DNA of 64,000 nt, from NCBI RefSeq assembly GCF_029892565.1, contig NZ_JARXVH010000003.1:744001-808000 (forward strand). Reading direction: 5' to 3'. The position numbers and the translations under genes were made by a program. Shown here in pieces: positions 46,155-54,079 of this stretch. Each line of letters begins with the position of its first letter. The first letter of the stretch is position 1. The notes under the pieces are model-generated. The model was not told the origin of the DNA and did not search any database. It saw only the letters and a list, made by a program, of their open reading frames with translations. The DNA is from Streptomyces pseudovenezuelae (GTDB taxonomy: Bacteria > Actinomycetota > Actinomycetes > Streptomycetales > Streptomycetaceae).

Positions 46155-47309
46155 ATGGGGAAATCGATGCGGCAGGCCGCCCGGGCCACAGGGCATCTCT
46201 TCCTCGCTGCGTTCATGGCGTTCGGCCTGTGGATATTCATCACGGTGCTGCTCATCACGGCCGTCGGCACGCTCGCGGTGGTCGGGGCGTGGTTGCTGCC
46301 GGAGACGGTGCTGCTCATCCGGCGGATCGCCGGGGCCAAGCGGGGGATGACGGCCGCGTGGACCGGGCAGCGGATCCCTGAGGCGTATCAGCCGATCACC
46401 GGGACCGTGCGGGAGCGGATTCGGGCGGCTGTCCGCGACCCGGGGACTCTCACGGACATGCGCTGGATGGTCGCCGACTACTTCTACGGTGCCCTGTTCT
46501 TCCTCGCGCTGCCGCTGTGGCCGGTCGGGCTGGTCGTCGACGGGGTGTGGTGCGGGCTGCTGCGGCGGACACCGGTCGTGTTGCCGTTGATCGTTCGGAT
46601 CGCGGATCTGGAGGCCGACTGGTCGACCGCCCTGCTCAAGCCGTCGCCGAAGGCCCAACTCGCCGCCCGGGTGGAGGAGTTGGCCGCCACTCGCGCCGAC
46701 GCCATCGCCGCGCACGGCGCCGAACTGCGCCGTATCGAACGCGATCTGCACGACGGCGCCCAGGCCAACCTGGTCGCCCTGTCCATGCGCATCGGCCTCG
46801 CCAAACGCGCCTACGACCGTGACCCCGACACCGCGCGCAAGCTGCTGGACGAGGCGCAGGCGCAGGCCGAGCAGGCGCTGACCGACCTGCGGAACGTCGT
46901 CCGCGGCATCCACCCGCCGATCCTGACCGACCGCGGCCTGGTCGGCGCGGTGCGTGCGCTGGCCGCGGGCAGCGGGCTGCGGGTGACCGTGGAGGTGGAG
47001 CGGCTGGAGGACGACGGGGTGCGGGCGCCGGCCGCCGTCGAGGCCGCCGCCTACTTCGTCGTCGCCGAGGCGCTCACCAACGCCGCCAAGTACAGCGGCT
47101 CGCCCCGGGCCTCGGTCCAACTCGCCCGGATGAAGCGCGGGTTGCGGGTGCGCGTGGCCGACGAGGGGAGCGGCGGCGCCGACGAGACGAGCGGCTCGGG
47201 GCTGCTCGGCATGCGCCGGCGGGTCGCCGCGCTCGACGGGACCGTGGAGTTGTCCAGCCCGGTCGGCGGACCCACCGTGATCGAGGTCCGGCTGCCCTGC
47301 GTGTGGTGA
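46155..47309 (+). CDS. Orphan membrane sensor histidine kinase (HisKA_3)
   Basis: The 384-residue protein has membrane helices near 13-35, 38-58 and 108-135 and a cytosolic kinase core. The phosphoacceptor motif is RRIERDLHDGAQANL (His199), the N-box is VAEALTNAAKYSG and the G-box GSGLLGMRRRVAALDG. It belongs to the class paired with NarL-type regulators, but no regulator gene is adjacent: ribA follows on the opposite strand. The partner must lie elsewhere. The ATG at 46155 has no strong ribosome-binding site and may be nearly leaderless. Confidence 0.93.
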   Translation: MGKSMRQAARATGHLFLAAFMAFGLWIFITVLLITAVGTLAVVGAWLLPETVLLIRRIAGAKRGMTAAWTGQRIPEAYQPITGTVRERIRAAVRDPGTLTDMRWMVADYFYGALFFLALPLWPVGLVVDGVWCGLLRRTPVVLPLIVRIADLEADWSTALLKPSPKAQLAARVEELAATRADAIAAHGAELRRIERDLHDGAQANLVALSMRIGLAKRAYDRDPDTARKLLDEAQAQAEQALTDLRNVVRGIHPPILTDRGLVGAVRALAAGSGLRVTVEVERLEDDGVRAPAAVEAAAYFVVAEALTNAAKYSGSPRASVQLARMKRGLRVRVADEGSGGADETSGSGLLGMRRRVAALDGTVELSSPVGGPTVIEVRLPCVW

Positions 47310-47331
47310 CGTTGGGAGGAAGGGCGGAAGG

Positions 47332-47346
47332 GCGGGCTCAGCCCGC
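47332..47346. terminator. Hairpin at the ribA stop
   Basis: GCGGGC-TCA-GCCCGC places the ribA stop codon (minus TGA) in the loop, between the convergent kinase and ribA ends. Confidence 0.45.
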
Positions 47347-47979
47347 GCTGAGCTCCGTCAACTGGCCCAGCGGCAGCGTGTGGTGGGTCTGCAGGACCTT
47401 CGCGCGCAGGTAGCGGACGTTGTGCGGGGTGGTGAAGACGCCGGTGGGGACGCGGTCGCGGACGGAGATGCCGAGAGAACGCAACTGGTCGGCCTTGTCA
47501 GGGTTGTTGGACAGCAGGTCCAGCTCGCTGATCCCCAGGGACTGGAGCATCTGGGCCGCCGCCGTGTAGTCGCGGGCGTCCTCGGGCAGACCGAGGGCGG
47601 CGTTCGCCTCGTACGTGTCCAGGCCCTGGTCCTGAAGGGCGTACGCGTCGAGCTTGTTGTAGAGGCCGATGCCCCGGCCCTCCTGGCGCAGGTAGAGCAG
47701 GACCCCGCCGCGGTCGGCTATGCGCTCCACCGCCTCGCGCAGCTGCGGGCCGCAGTCGCAGCGGGCCGAGCCGAAGACGTCACCGGTCAGGCACTCGGAG
47801 TGCAGGCGCACCAACGGCGTTGCTCCGGGGGCCGGTTGACCCAGGACGACCGCTACGTGTTCCTGGCCGTCGGTCAGGCCGTGGAAGGTGACCAGTTCGG
47901 CGTCGACGCTGTAGCCGTCGTGGAAGCGCAGCGGGACCCGGACGCGGGAGCGCGGCGTTGCGGCAGGGAAGTCAGTCAT
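47338..47979 (-). CDS. ribA: GTP cyclohydrolase II
   Basis: The 213-residue stand-alone enzyme opens GTP to 2,5-diamino-6-ribosylamino-pyrimidinone phosphate, the first step of riboflavin synthesis. Zinc ligands Cys63, Cys74 and Cys76 lie in SECLTGDVFGSARCDCG; the GTP-site motif is LRQEGRGIGL. Tyr113 (DAYALQDQG) corresponds to E. coli Tyr105; in the S. coelicolor paralogue that stops at the formyl intermediate this Tyr is replaced, so a complete reaction is predicted here. The protein lacks the RibB fusion seen in the main rib operon of many actinobacteria. Two palindromes lie upstream in the gap to marR. Confidence 0.95.
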   Translation of the reverse strand: MTDFPAATPRSRVRVPLRFHDGYSVDAELVTFHGLTDGQEHVAVVLGQPAPGATPLVRLHSECLTGDVFGSARCDCGPQLREAVERIADRGGVLLYLRQEGRGIGLYNKLDAYALQDQGLDTYEANAALGLPEDARDYTAAAQMLQSLGISELDLLSNNPDKADQLRSLGISVRDRVPTGVFTTPHNVRYLRAKVLQTHHTLPLGQLTELSAG

Positions 47980-48010
47980 GCGGGTTCTCCCGGTCCGGTG
48001 GACGAATGCC

Positions 48011-48036
48011 GATCTGTTTCAAAACTGAAGCAGATC
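48011..48036. promoter_or_regulatory. MarR-type operator candidate before ribA (site 1)
   Basis: A 26-bp near-palindrome with arms GATCTGTTTCA and TGAAGCAGATC (one mismatch) lies 32 bp upstream of the ribA start. Its TTCAAA core recurs in the two sister sites. Confidence 0.6.
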
Positions 48037-48058
48037 CATGGTCACGGACCCTACCTCA

Positions 48059-48076
48059 TGCTTGAAATTTGAAGCA
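48059..48076. promoter_or_regulatory. MarR-type operator candidate before ribA (site 2)
   Basis: TGCTTGAAATTTGAAGCA is an 18-bp palindrome with one mismatch pair, 22 bp from site 1. Confidence 0.55.
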
Positions 48077-48094
48077 ACAGATTTGTGGGACGGG

Positions 48095-48619
48095 TCACGT
48101 ACAGGGCGAGGACGAGGACGAGCGGCGGCGCCATGGGACGTCCTCCCGCGTGGCTGCCTCGGTCCCGTCACCCTCCAGCGCCCGCATGATGCCCGTGCTG
48201 ATCTCCTCCAGCTGACCCACCTGTTCCGGGGTGAGATGGTCGAAGACGGCGGCCCGGACCGTCTCGACGTGCCCGGGAGCGGTCCGCTCCAGGGTCGCCA
48301 TACCGGCGTCGGTGAGCACCGCGGTGCTGCCCCGCTTGTCGGACGGGCACCCCTCGCGCCGTACCAGACCGTCCTTCTCCAGCCGGGTCACCGCGTACGT
48401 CAGCCGGCTCCGGGTGATCTTCGACTTCTCGGCGAGGTCGGTCATCCGCAGCCGGTGGTCCGGTACGTCGGAGAGGTTGGCCAGGATGGAGTAGTACAGG
48501 TGAGGCATGCCGGCGTCCTGCTGGAGCTGCCGGTCGATCGCGTCCTCCAGGAGGTGCGTCGCGGCGATGTACGCGCGCCATGCGCGCTGCTCCTCGGGAG
48601 TGAGCCAGCGAGTCGTCAT
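48095..48619 (-). CDS. MarR-family regulator of the rib cluster (inferred)
   Basis: The 174-residue protein has the MarR winged helix: LYYSILANLSDVPDHRLRMTDLAEKSKITRSRLTYAVTRLEKDGLVRRE (key parts TDLAEKSKITRSRLTYAV and the wing DKRGSTAVLTDAG), with flanking dimerization helices. The tail of about 15 residues is Arg/Ser-rich. ATG 48619 is fixed by the family start and its position beside a 20-bp near-palindrome. Three related palindromes in the gaps on both sides of the gene suggest it represses itself, ribA and the divergent RibD gene. No cysteine switch is obvious, so the signal is unknown. Confidence 0.93.
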   Translation of the reverse strand: MTTRWLTPEEQRAWRAYIAATHLLEDAIDRQLQQDAGMPHLYYSILANLSDVPDHRLRMTDLAEKSKITRSRLTYAVTRLEKDGLVRREGCPSDKRGSTAVLTDAGMATLERTAPGHVETVRAAVFDHLTPEQVGQLEEISTGIMRALEGDGTEAATREDVPWRRRSSSSSPCT

Positions 48620-48634
48620 GGGACCAGTGTAGGT

Positions 48635-48654
48635 TTGTTTCAAACTTGAACCAA
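48635..48654. promoter_or_regulatory. MarR-type operator candidate between marR and ribD-like gene
   Basis: TTGTTTCAAACTTGAACCAA is symmetric in 8 of 10 pairs and sits in the 81-bp divergent gap, 16 bp from the marR start. Confidence 0.6.
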
Positions 48655-48700
48655 GCCCCGCCTCGTGTACCGAGCCCCGCCTCGTAGAGAGAGCGCGTCG

Positions 48701-49831
48701 ATGCCCCACCCGTTCGTCCTGCTGTCCGCCGCCGTCTCCCTCGACGGCTACCTCGACGACACCGGCCCCGAGCGCCTCCTGCTCTCGTCCCCGGCCGACT
48801 TCGACCGGGTCGACGAGGTACGGGCGTCCGTCGACGCGATCCTGGTCGGCGCCGGCACGATCCGCGCCGACAACCCCCGCCTGCTGGTGAACTCGCCCGG
48901 GCGCCGCGCCGCCCGCGTGGCCTCGGGCCGTCCGGAGTACCCCCTCAAGGTCACGGTCAGCGGCACCGGCGAACTCGACCCGGCCGCCAACTTCTGGCAC
49001 ACGGGCGCCGAGAAGCTCCTCTACACGACCGACAAGGGCGCCGACCACGCCCACACCCTCGGCCTCGCCACCGACGTCGTCCCACTGGGCCCCGACCTGG
49101 ACTGGCGCCGACTCCTGACCCACCTCCACGAGGTACGGGGCATCGACCGCCTCATGGTCGAGGGCGGCGGCACGATCCACACCCAGCTCCTCCAGCAGGG
49201 CCTCGCGGACGAAATCCACCTGGTCCTGTCCCCCTTGTTCGTGGGCACCCCGACCGCGCCCCGCCTCTTCGGCCCGGGCCCCTATCCGCCCGGCCGCCTC
49301 CGCCTCCTCGAAACCCGGCAGATCGAGGACGTGGTCCTCATGCGCTACGAGCCCACCGCCCCCGGCACCGGCCCCCTCCCCGCAGCCGCCGACCACCACT
49401 GGCTCCGCCTCGCCTGCGAACTGGCCACCCACTGCCCGCCCTCCCGCACCGCCTTCAGCGTCGGCGCGGTCGTGGTCGCCGCCGACGGCACGGAACTGTC
49501 CCGCGGCCACTCCCGCGAGGCCGACGACCCGGTGGTCCACGCGGAGGAAGCGGCCCTGGCCAAGCTCGCCCCCGCCGACCCCCGCCTCGCCTCCGCCACG
49601 ATCTACAGCAGCCTCGAACCCTGCGCCCACCGCGCCTCCCGCCCCAAGCCCTGCGCCCGGCTCATCCTCGACGCGGGCGTACGGCGTGTGGTGACGGCTT
49701 GGAGGGAGCCGGACACGTTCGTGGAGGGGGCGGACGGGAACGGGTTGCTGGCGGCGGAGGGTGTCGAGGTGGTCGTGCTCCCGGAGTACGAGGAGCGGGC
49801 GAAGGCACCCAACGGCCACCTCCTCGGCTGA
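48701..49831 (+). CDS. RibD-like reductase-deaminase with inverted domain order
   Basis: The 376-residue protein joins an N-terminal RibD_C/DHFR-like reductase (residues 1-225: SLDGYLDD, ILVGAGTIRADNPRL, DRLMVEGGGTIHTQLL) to a C-terminal cytidine-deaminase-like domain (about 235-376). The deaminase zinc site is complete: His280 in HAEEAALAKL, Cys308 and Cys318 in SLEPCAHRASRPKPC. Classical RibD/RibG has the deaminase first. The pair of reactions converts the GTP cyclohydrolase II product to 5-amino-6-ribitylaminouracil phosphate, so it follows ribA in the pathway. ATG 48701 is preferred; a GTG at 48665 is possible. A MarR-type palindrome lies in its promoter gap. Confidence 0.92.
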   Translation: MPHPFVLLSAAVSLDGYLDDTGPERLLLSSPADFDRVDEVRASVDAILVGAGTIRADNPRLLVNSPGRRAARVASGRPEYPLKVTVSGTGELDPAANFWHTGAEKLLYTTDKGADHAHTLGLATDVVPLGPDLDWRRLLTHLHEVRGIDRLMVEGGGTIHTQLLQQGLADEIHLVLSPLFVGTPTAPRLFGPGPYPPGRLRLLETRQIEDVVLMRYEPTAPGTGPLPAAADHHWLRLACELATHCPPSRTAFSVGAVVVAADGTELSRGHSREADDPVVHAEEAALAKLAPADPRLASATIYSSLEPCAHRASRPKPCARLILDAGVRRVVTAWREPDTFVEGADGNGLLAAEGVEVVVLPEYEERAKAPNGHLLG

Positions 49832-49938
49832 CCTCTGCGCCGGCGCCCTTTCGGTCCGATCGGCCCAACAGATCCTGCGCCCACCTCCCCGAAGGGTCAC
49901 TCTGCGAGTGACCCGGACGGACATACGCGGAGGTACTG

Positions 49939-51165
49939 GTGGCAGTGAGGTCAGTTCGAAGAAGAGTCGCGGCGCTGGTGATCGCGCCCCTGCTCGCCGT
50001 CACCGTCGCCTCGTGCGGCACCGCCGACACCGGTACGCGCACCATGGCCCGCGCCCTGCCCCCGGACGCCACGTTCACGCACCCCGGCGTACTCGTCAGC
50101 AAGGCGCAGCTGGACACCGTACGAAAGAACGTGACCGCCGGGAAGCAGCCGTGGCTGGAGGCGTTCCTGGACATGCGGGACAGCAAGTACGGGTCGTACA
50201 AGTACCGGCCGGAGCCGTACGAGAACGTCGACTGTCCCTGGGGCGGCAAGGTCGCGCACGGGTGTGTCGAGGAGCGGCAGGACGCGATCGCCGCGTACAC
50301 GCAGGCGCTGCTGTACAGCGTGACCGGCAAGCAACAGCACGCGCTGAAGGCGCGGGAGATCATGGACGCCTGGTCGGCGAGGATCAAGCGGCACTCCGAG
50401 GAGGACGCGGGGCTGCAGACCGCGTGGGCCGGGTCGACGTGGGCGCGGGCGGCGGAGATCGTGCGGTACGCGCCGGGCGCGGGGTGGCCGGCGGACCGGG
50501 TCGCGCGGTTCGAGAAGATGCTGCGTACGGCGTATCAGCCGCTCGTCACCGAGAAGCTTCCCGACTACAACGGCAACTGGGACCTCGCGATGACCGACGC
50601 GGCGATCGGCATCGCCGTCTTCACCAACGACCACAAGGCCTTCGACGCCGCCCTCGCCCGGTTCCGCGACCGCGTGCCCGCCTACTTCTACCTGGAGAAG
50701 GACGGCAAGGTGCCGCTCACTCCGGCCGGCTCGACCATGAACACGCCGCAGAAGCTGACGACGTACTGGTTCAAGCAGGGGACGTACAAGGACGGCGTCG
50801 CGCAGGAGACCTGCCGCAACTTCAAGCACGTCGGCTACTCGCTCGCCGCCACCGCGCACATCGCCGAGACGGCCTGGCACCAGGGCGTCGACCTGTACGG
50901 CGAGGTCAAGGACCGGCTGAAGGCGGCCCTCGCCTTCCACGCCCGCTACCAGCTGGGCGAGAACCCGCCCGCCTGGCTGTGCGGCGGCAAGGTCGACCGG
51001 AACATGGGCCCCGACCTGGAGGTCGCCCTCAACCACCTGGAGGACCGGCTCCACGTCTCCGTCCCGGCCGCCCACAAGCTGGCCGAGGAGACCCGCCCGG
51101 CCGGGACCGACGATCTCTTCGTCTCCTGGGAGACCCTGACCCACGCCGGAAACCCGGCGGCCTGA
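49939..51165 (+). CDS. Alginate lyase family lipoprotein
   Basis: The 408-residue protein has a lipoprotein signal peptide (APLLAVTVASC, lipobox VASC) and an all-helical alginate-lyase (PL5-like) domain: FTHPGVLVSKAQLDTVRKNV, YTQALLYSVTGKQQHALKAREIMDAW, and NGNWDLAMTDAAIGIAVF, which contains the conserved Asn-x-x-Trp segment, then FKHVGYSLAATAHIAE. It should degrade an acidic polysaccharide or an unrelated glycan outside the cell. GTG 49939 follows GGAGGTACTG; a second GTG lies two codons downstream. No carbohydrate transport genes are near. Confidence 0.87.
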   Translation: MAVRSVRRRVAALVIAPLLAVTVASCGTADTGTRTMARALPPDATFTHPGVLVSKAQLDTVRKNVTAGKQPWLEAFLDMRDSKYGSYKYRPEPYENVDCPWGGKVAHGCVEERQDAIAAYTQALLYSVTGKQQHALKAREIMDAWSARIKRHSEEDAGLQTAWAGSTWARAAEIVRYAPGAGWPADRVARFEKMLRTAYQPLVTEKLPDYNGNWDLAMTDAAIGIAVFTNDHKAFDAALARFRDRVPAYFYLEKDGKVPLTPAGSTMNTPQKLTTYWFKQGTYKDGVAQETCRNFKHVGYSLAATAHIAETAWHQGVDLYGEVKDRLKAALAFHARYQLGENPPAWLCGGKVDRNMGPDLEVALNHLEDRLHVSVPAAHKLAEETRPAGTDDLFVSWETLTHAGNPAA

Positions 51166-51217
51166 CCAGCCTGGTAACTCCTGCCCCGCGAATGGCGTAC
51201 AGTAGTGAACACAACGG

Positions 51218-51291
51218 CGCGGGGTGGAGCAGCTCGGTAGCTCGCTGGGCTCATAACCCAGAGGTCGCAGGTTCAAATCCTGTCCCCGCTA
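51218..51291 (+). tRNA. Initiator tRNA-fMet(CAU)
   Basis: The cloverleaf has anticodon loop CTCATAA (CAU) on a stem ending in three consecutive G-C pairs (CTGGG/CCCAG) and an unpaired first base (C1 opposite U72). Both are marks of the initiator rather than the elongator tRNA. A TACAGT -10-like element lies at 51198-51203. Confidence 0.95.
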
Positions 51292-51298
51292 CTAAAGG

Positions 51299-51343
51299 CT
51301 CAGGGCCTGAATCCAGTCACTGGATTCAGGCCCTGAGTGTTTT
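51299..51343 (+). terminator. Terminator after initiator tRNA
   Basis: CTCAGGGCCTGAATCCAG and CTGGATTCAGGCCCTGAG form a perfect 18-bp stem with a TCA loop, followed by TGTTTT. Confidence 0.93.
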
Positions 51344-51429
51344 CCCGGTTCTCCCTCTCCGGGTTTCCCCCGTTCCCCGATCGGCCCACCCGGCTCGCCC
51401 CCGGCCCCCGCTCCCGGAAACCTGGGACC

Positions 51430-52512
51430 GTGGACCAGGAGGGGCCGATCTCGTACGCGCGCACCTTCGCCCGCATGCTGCCGGTGCTGCTGCTCGTGGT
51501 CGGGGCGTTCTACGACTACTTCACGCCGTCGGAGTTCACCGCGGCGCCCCTGTTCACCGCCACCCCGCTGGTCGCCGCCCCGCTCTACTCGCGCCGGGGG
51601 ACCGTCCTCATGGGCCTCGCGACCGTGGCGGTCGTCCTCGTGGTCCACGCCAGGCTCGGCATCCTCACGCACATCGACGCGATCACCGAGCTGGTCACCG
51701 TGGTGACCGTCGCCGTGCTGGCCGTGCTCATCAACCTCCTCGTCCGCCGCGGCCGGGAGGAACTCGCCTCGCAGCGCGAGATCGCCGAGGCCGCCCAGCG
51801 GGCCGTGCTGCCCCAACCGGCCGAGCGGATCGGCGGGTTCGGCATCGCGGCCCGCTACGAGGCGGCGCAGGCGGACGCGTTCATCGGCGGTGACCTGTAC
51901 GCCGTGCAGGACACCCCGCACGGCGTGCGGCTGGTGGTGGGGGACGTGCGCGGCAAGGGGATGGGCGCGGTGGCGGCCGTCGCCGTGGTGATCGGGGCGT
52001 TCCGGGAGGCCGCCGAGCAGGAGGCGACGCTGGAGGCGGTCGCGCAGCGCCTGGAGCGGGCGCTCGCGCGCGAGGGCACCCGGCGCGAGGGGCTCGACGT
52101 GATCGAGGGGTTCACCACCGCCGTACTCGCCGAACTCCCGCACGGGGACGGGACGGTACGGATTCTCAACCGTGGGCATCCGCCGCCGTTGCTCCTTGGC
52201 GCGGACGGCTCGGTGCGCACGCTGCACGCGCGTGTGCCCGCGCTGCCGCTGGGGATGGGGGAGTTGGGGGCCTGGCCGGACCGGGCCGAGGAGTGCGGGT
52301 TCGCGAGCGGGGCCACGCTGCTGCTGTACACCGACGGGCTGTCCGAGGCGCGGGACGCGCGCGGGCGGTTCTTCGATCCGGCGGTCTGGCTCGGCGGGCG
52401 GGTGTTCGGGGCGCCCGCGCAGTTGCTCGCGGCGCTCGCCGAGGAGGTGCGGCGGTACACCGGGGACGGCACGAAGGACGACATGGCGCTGCTCGCCGTA
52501 CGCCGTCCTTGA
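51430..52512 (+). CDS. Membrane-bound SpoIIE-type PP2C phosphatase
   Basis: The 360-residue protein has four to five membrane helices in the first 110 residues (RMLPVLLLVVGAFYDYF, APLFTATPLVAAPLYSRRG, VLMGLATVAVVLVVHARLG, VVTVAVLAVLINLLV) and a cytosolic SpoIIE phosphatase domain (about 120-358). Metal-site motifs are GGDLYAVQDTPHGVRLVVGDVRGKGMGA, AVLAELPHGDGTVRILNRGHPPPLLL and the final GTKDDMALLAVR, in short form GGDLY, GDVRGKG, NRGHPPP and DDMALL. Such proteins dephosphorylate anti-anti-sigma factors and similar partners. GTG 51430 is preferred with GGGA close by. Confidence 0.9.
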   Translation: MDQEGPISYARTFARMLPVLLLVVGAFYDYFTPSEFTAAPLFTATPLVAAPLYSRRGTVLMGLATVAVVLVVHARLGILTHIDAITELVTVVTVAVLAVLINLLVRRGREELASQREIAEAAQRAVLPQPAERIGGFGIAARYEAAQADAFIGGDLYAVQDTPHGVRLVVGDVRGKGMGAVAAVAVVIGAFREAAEQEATLEAVAQRLERALAREGTRREGLDVIEGFTTAVLAELPHGDGTVRILNRGHPPPLLLGADGSVRTLHARVPALPLGMGELGAWPDRAEECGFASGATLLLYTDGLSEARDARGRFFDPAVWLGGRVFGAPAQLLAALAEEVRRYTGDGTKDDMALLAVRRP

Positions 52513-52645
52513 TCGTTGTCACGGTCGGTGAACGGGTGGGCGCCCTCCGCACAACAGCTGACATGCCGTCAACACCCGGGTGCATTCCCGGCCGTGGTCA
52601 ACTCGCCCGTTTTTCGCCGGTCGTGGCCCGTAAGTCCAGGTCAAA

Positions 52646-52701
52646 AACGTTAATGATCACGCCGAACGGCTTGGAATCCCTACCCCGCGTCTATTAACGT
52701 T
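52646..52701. promoter_or_regulatory. Inverted repeat upstream of the riboswitch
   Basis: AACGTTAAT (52646-52654) and ATTAACGTT (52693-52701) are a perfect inverted pair with a 38-bp spacer in an AT-richer stretch. They lie just before the riboswitch, where its promoter should be. Confidence 0.45.
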
Positions 52702-52729
52702 CGATAACGCAGCGCGGTCGTCCCAGCCG

Positions 52730-52893
52730 TCACAAGAGTCGGCTCCGTGCGCACGTGCCGAATCCCGCAAGGGAACCGGGGAACCACCAACTTGGGGTGA
52801 ATCGCGGGTAGTCCGTCGTGTCCGCACGACCGGTTTACGCGCGTAGGAGACCTTCCTGCTCCGAACCCGTCAGCTAACCCGGTAGGCGAGAAG
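52730..52893 (+). promoter_or_regulatory. c-di-AMP (ydaO/yuaA) riboswitch
   Basis: The leader carries the conserved ydaO blocks in order: GAATCCCGCAAGGGAACCGG-type start with GGGGAACC (about 52760-52785), CTTGGGGTGAATCGCGGG (about 52791-52808), and CCGAACCCGTCAGCTAACCC followed by GGTAGGCG (52861-52888). In Streptomyces this class controls resuscitation-promoting factors and cell-wall hydrolases, and it shuts expression off when c-di-AMP binds. The downstream gene here is an M23 endopeptidase. The outer limits are approximate. Confidence 0.95.
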
Positions 52894-52914
52894 GAAGGAA
52901 AGGAGTACGCCCAG

Positions 52915-53952
52915 GTGGCGTCCAACCCCCCTGCCCCGGCGGCCCCGTTCGTGCCGAGCCAGCGTGACAACGAGACCTTTGGCTACGGCGGACCCCGCAC
53001 CGACGAGGGCCCGTGGGAGGAATGGAACCCCACCGAGGATTCCGTCCGCCCCAACCGCGGTCGCCACCGCGTCTCCAAGCAGCGCGGCGGGGGACTCGCC
53101 CGCAGCTCCACGGTTCTGGGCGTCGGTGTCATAGCCGCCGTCGGCGCGGGCGGCATGGCCAGCGCCAACACCGGCAAGCCGCCGGTCTCCATCTCCGTGC
53201 CCGACCTGCCGAACGTCGGCTCGGTCTTCGGCGAGTCCTCCAGCCCCGCCGCCAAGGGTTCGCCCACCGCGCTCAGCAGCGTCGGCGTGACCTCCACCGA
53301 GACCGCGCAGGGCACCAAGGACGCCGGCGAGGTGCTGCGCGACCGGATCATGGCGCAGGCCGAGTCGCAGCGCGTCCAGGTCGACAGCAAGGTCCAGTAC
53401 GCCACCGAGGCCTCGCTCTCCAAGCAGGTCGACCAGGCCGCCGCGAAGGCGGAGAAGGCCGCTGCCGCCAAGGCCGACGCCGCGAAGAAGAAGGCGGAGG
53501 CGGAGGCCAAGAAGAAGGCCGAGGCCGCGGAACTGGCCAAGCTGGCCACGCAGTTCAAGCTGCCGGTCGCCTCGTACACGATCACCGGCACCTTCGGGCA
53601 GGCCGGTTCCATGTGGTCCTCCGGCTACCACACGGGCCTCGACTTCGCCGCCCCCACGGGCACGCTCATCAAGGCCATCCACAGCGGCACCGTCACGGAG
53701 GCCGGCTGGGCGGGCTCGTACGGCTACCGCACGATCATCACCCTCGACGACGGTACGGAGCTGTGGTTCTGCCACCAGTCGTCGATCAGCGTGAGCGTGG
53801 GCCAGAAGGTCGCCACGGGTGAGGTCATCGGCCGCGTGGGCGCCACCGGCAACGTGACCGGGCCGCACCTGCACCTGGAGGTCCACCCGGGCGGCCAGTC
53901 CGACGGGATCGACCCGATGACGTGGCTGCGGGGCAAGGGCCTCACCCCCTGA
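52915..53952 (+). CDS. Secreted or membrane-anchored M23 peptidoglycan endopeptidase
   Basis: The 345-residue protein has an N-terminal charged region of about 60 residues, a hydrophobic segment (STVLGVGVIAAVGAGGMASA, about 65-84), an Ala/Lys/Glu-rich coiled coil (about 155-210) and a LytM/M23 domain (about 220-340). The zinc motifs are HTGLDF (HxxxD) and HLHLE, with GATGNVTGPHLHLEV complete. It cleaves peptidoglycan crosslinks. GTG 52915 follows GGAAAGGAG. The riboswitch just upstream ties its expression to c-di-AMP, and so to turgor and spore germination. Confidence 0.95.
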   Translation: MASNPPAPAAPFVPSQRDNETFGYGGPRTDEGPWEEWNPTEDSVRPNRGRHRVSKQRGGGLARSSTVLGVGVIAAVGAGGMASANTGKPPVSISVPDLPNVGSVFGESSSPAAKGSPTALSSVGVTSTETAQGTKDAGEVLRDRIMAQAESQRVQVDSKVQYATEASLSKQVDQAAAKAEKAAAAKADAAKKKAEAEAKKKAEAAELAKLATQFKLPVASYTITGTFGQAGSMWSSGYHTGLDFAAPTGTLIKAIHSGTVTEAGWAGSYGYRTIITLDDGTELWFCHQSSISVSVGQKVATGEVIGRVGATGNVTGPHLHLEVHPGGQSDGIDPMTWLRGKGLTP

Positions 53953-54079
53953 CATCGACAGGTACCGGTAAGCGCCGACAGGCACCGCCAGGTTCCCGGA
54001 ACAGCGGACTCCGCTTGTTTACGGGAACTTTGCGGCCCCTGCGGAAGATCGGCCCGCCGGGTCGGCGTTGATGTGAAGC

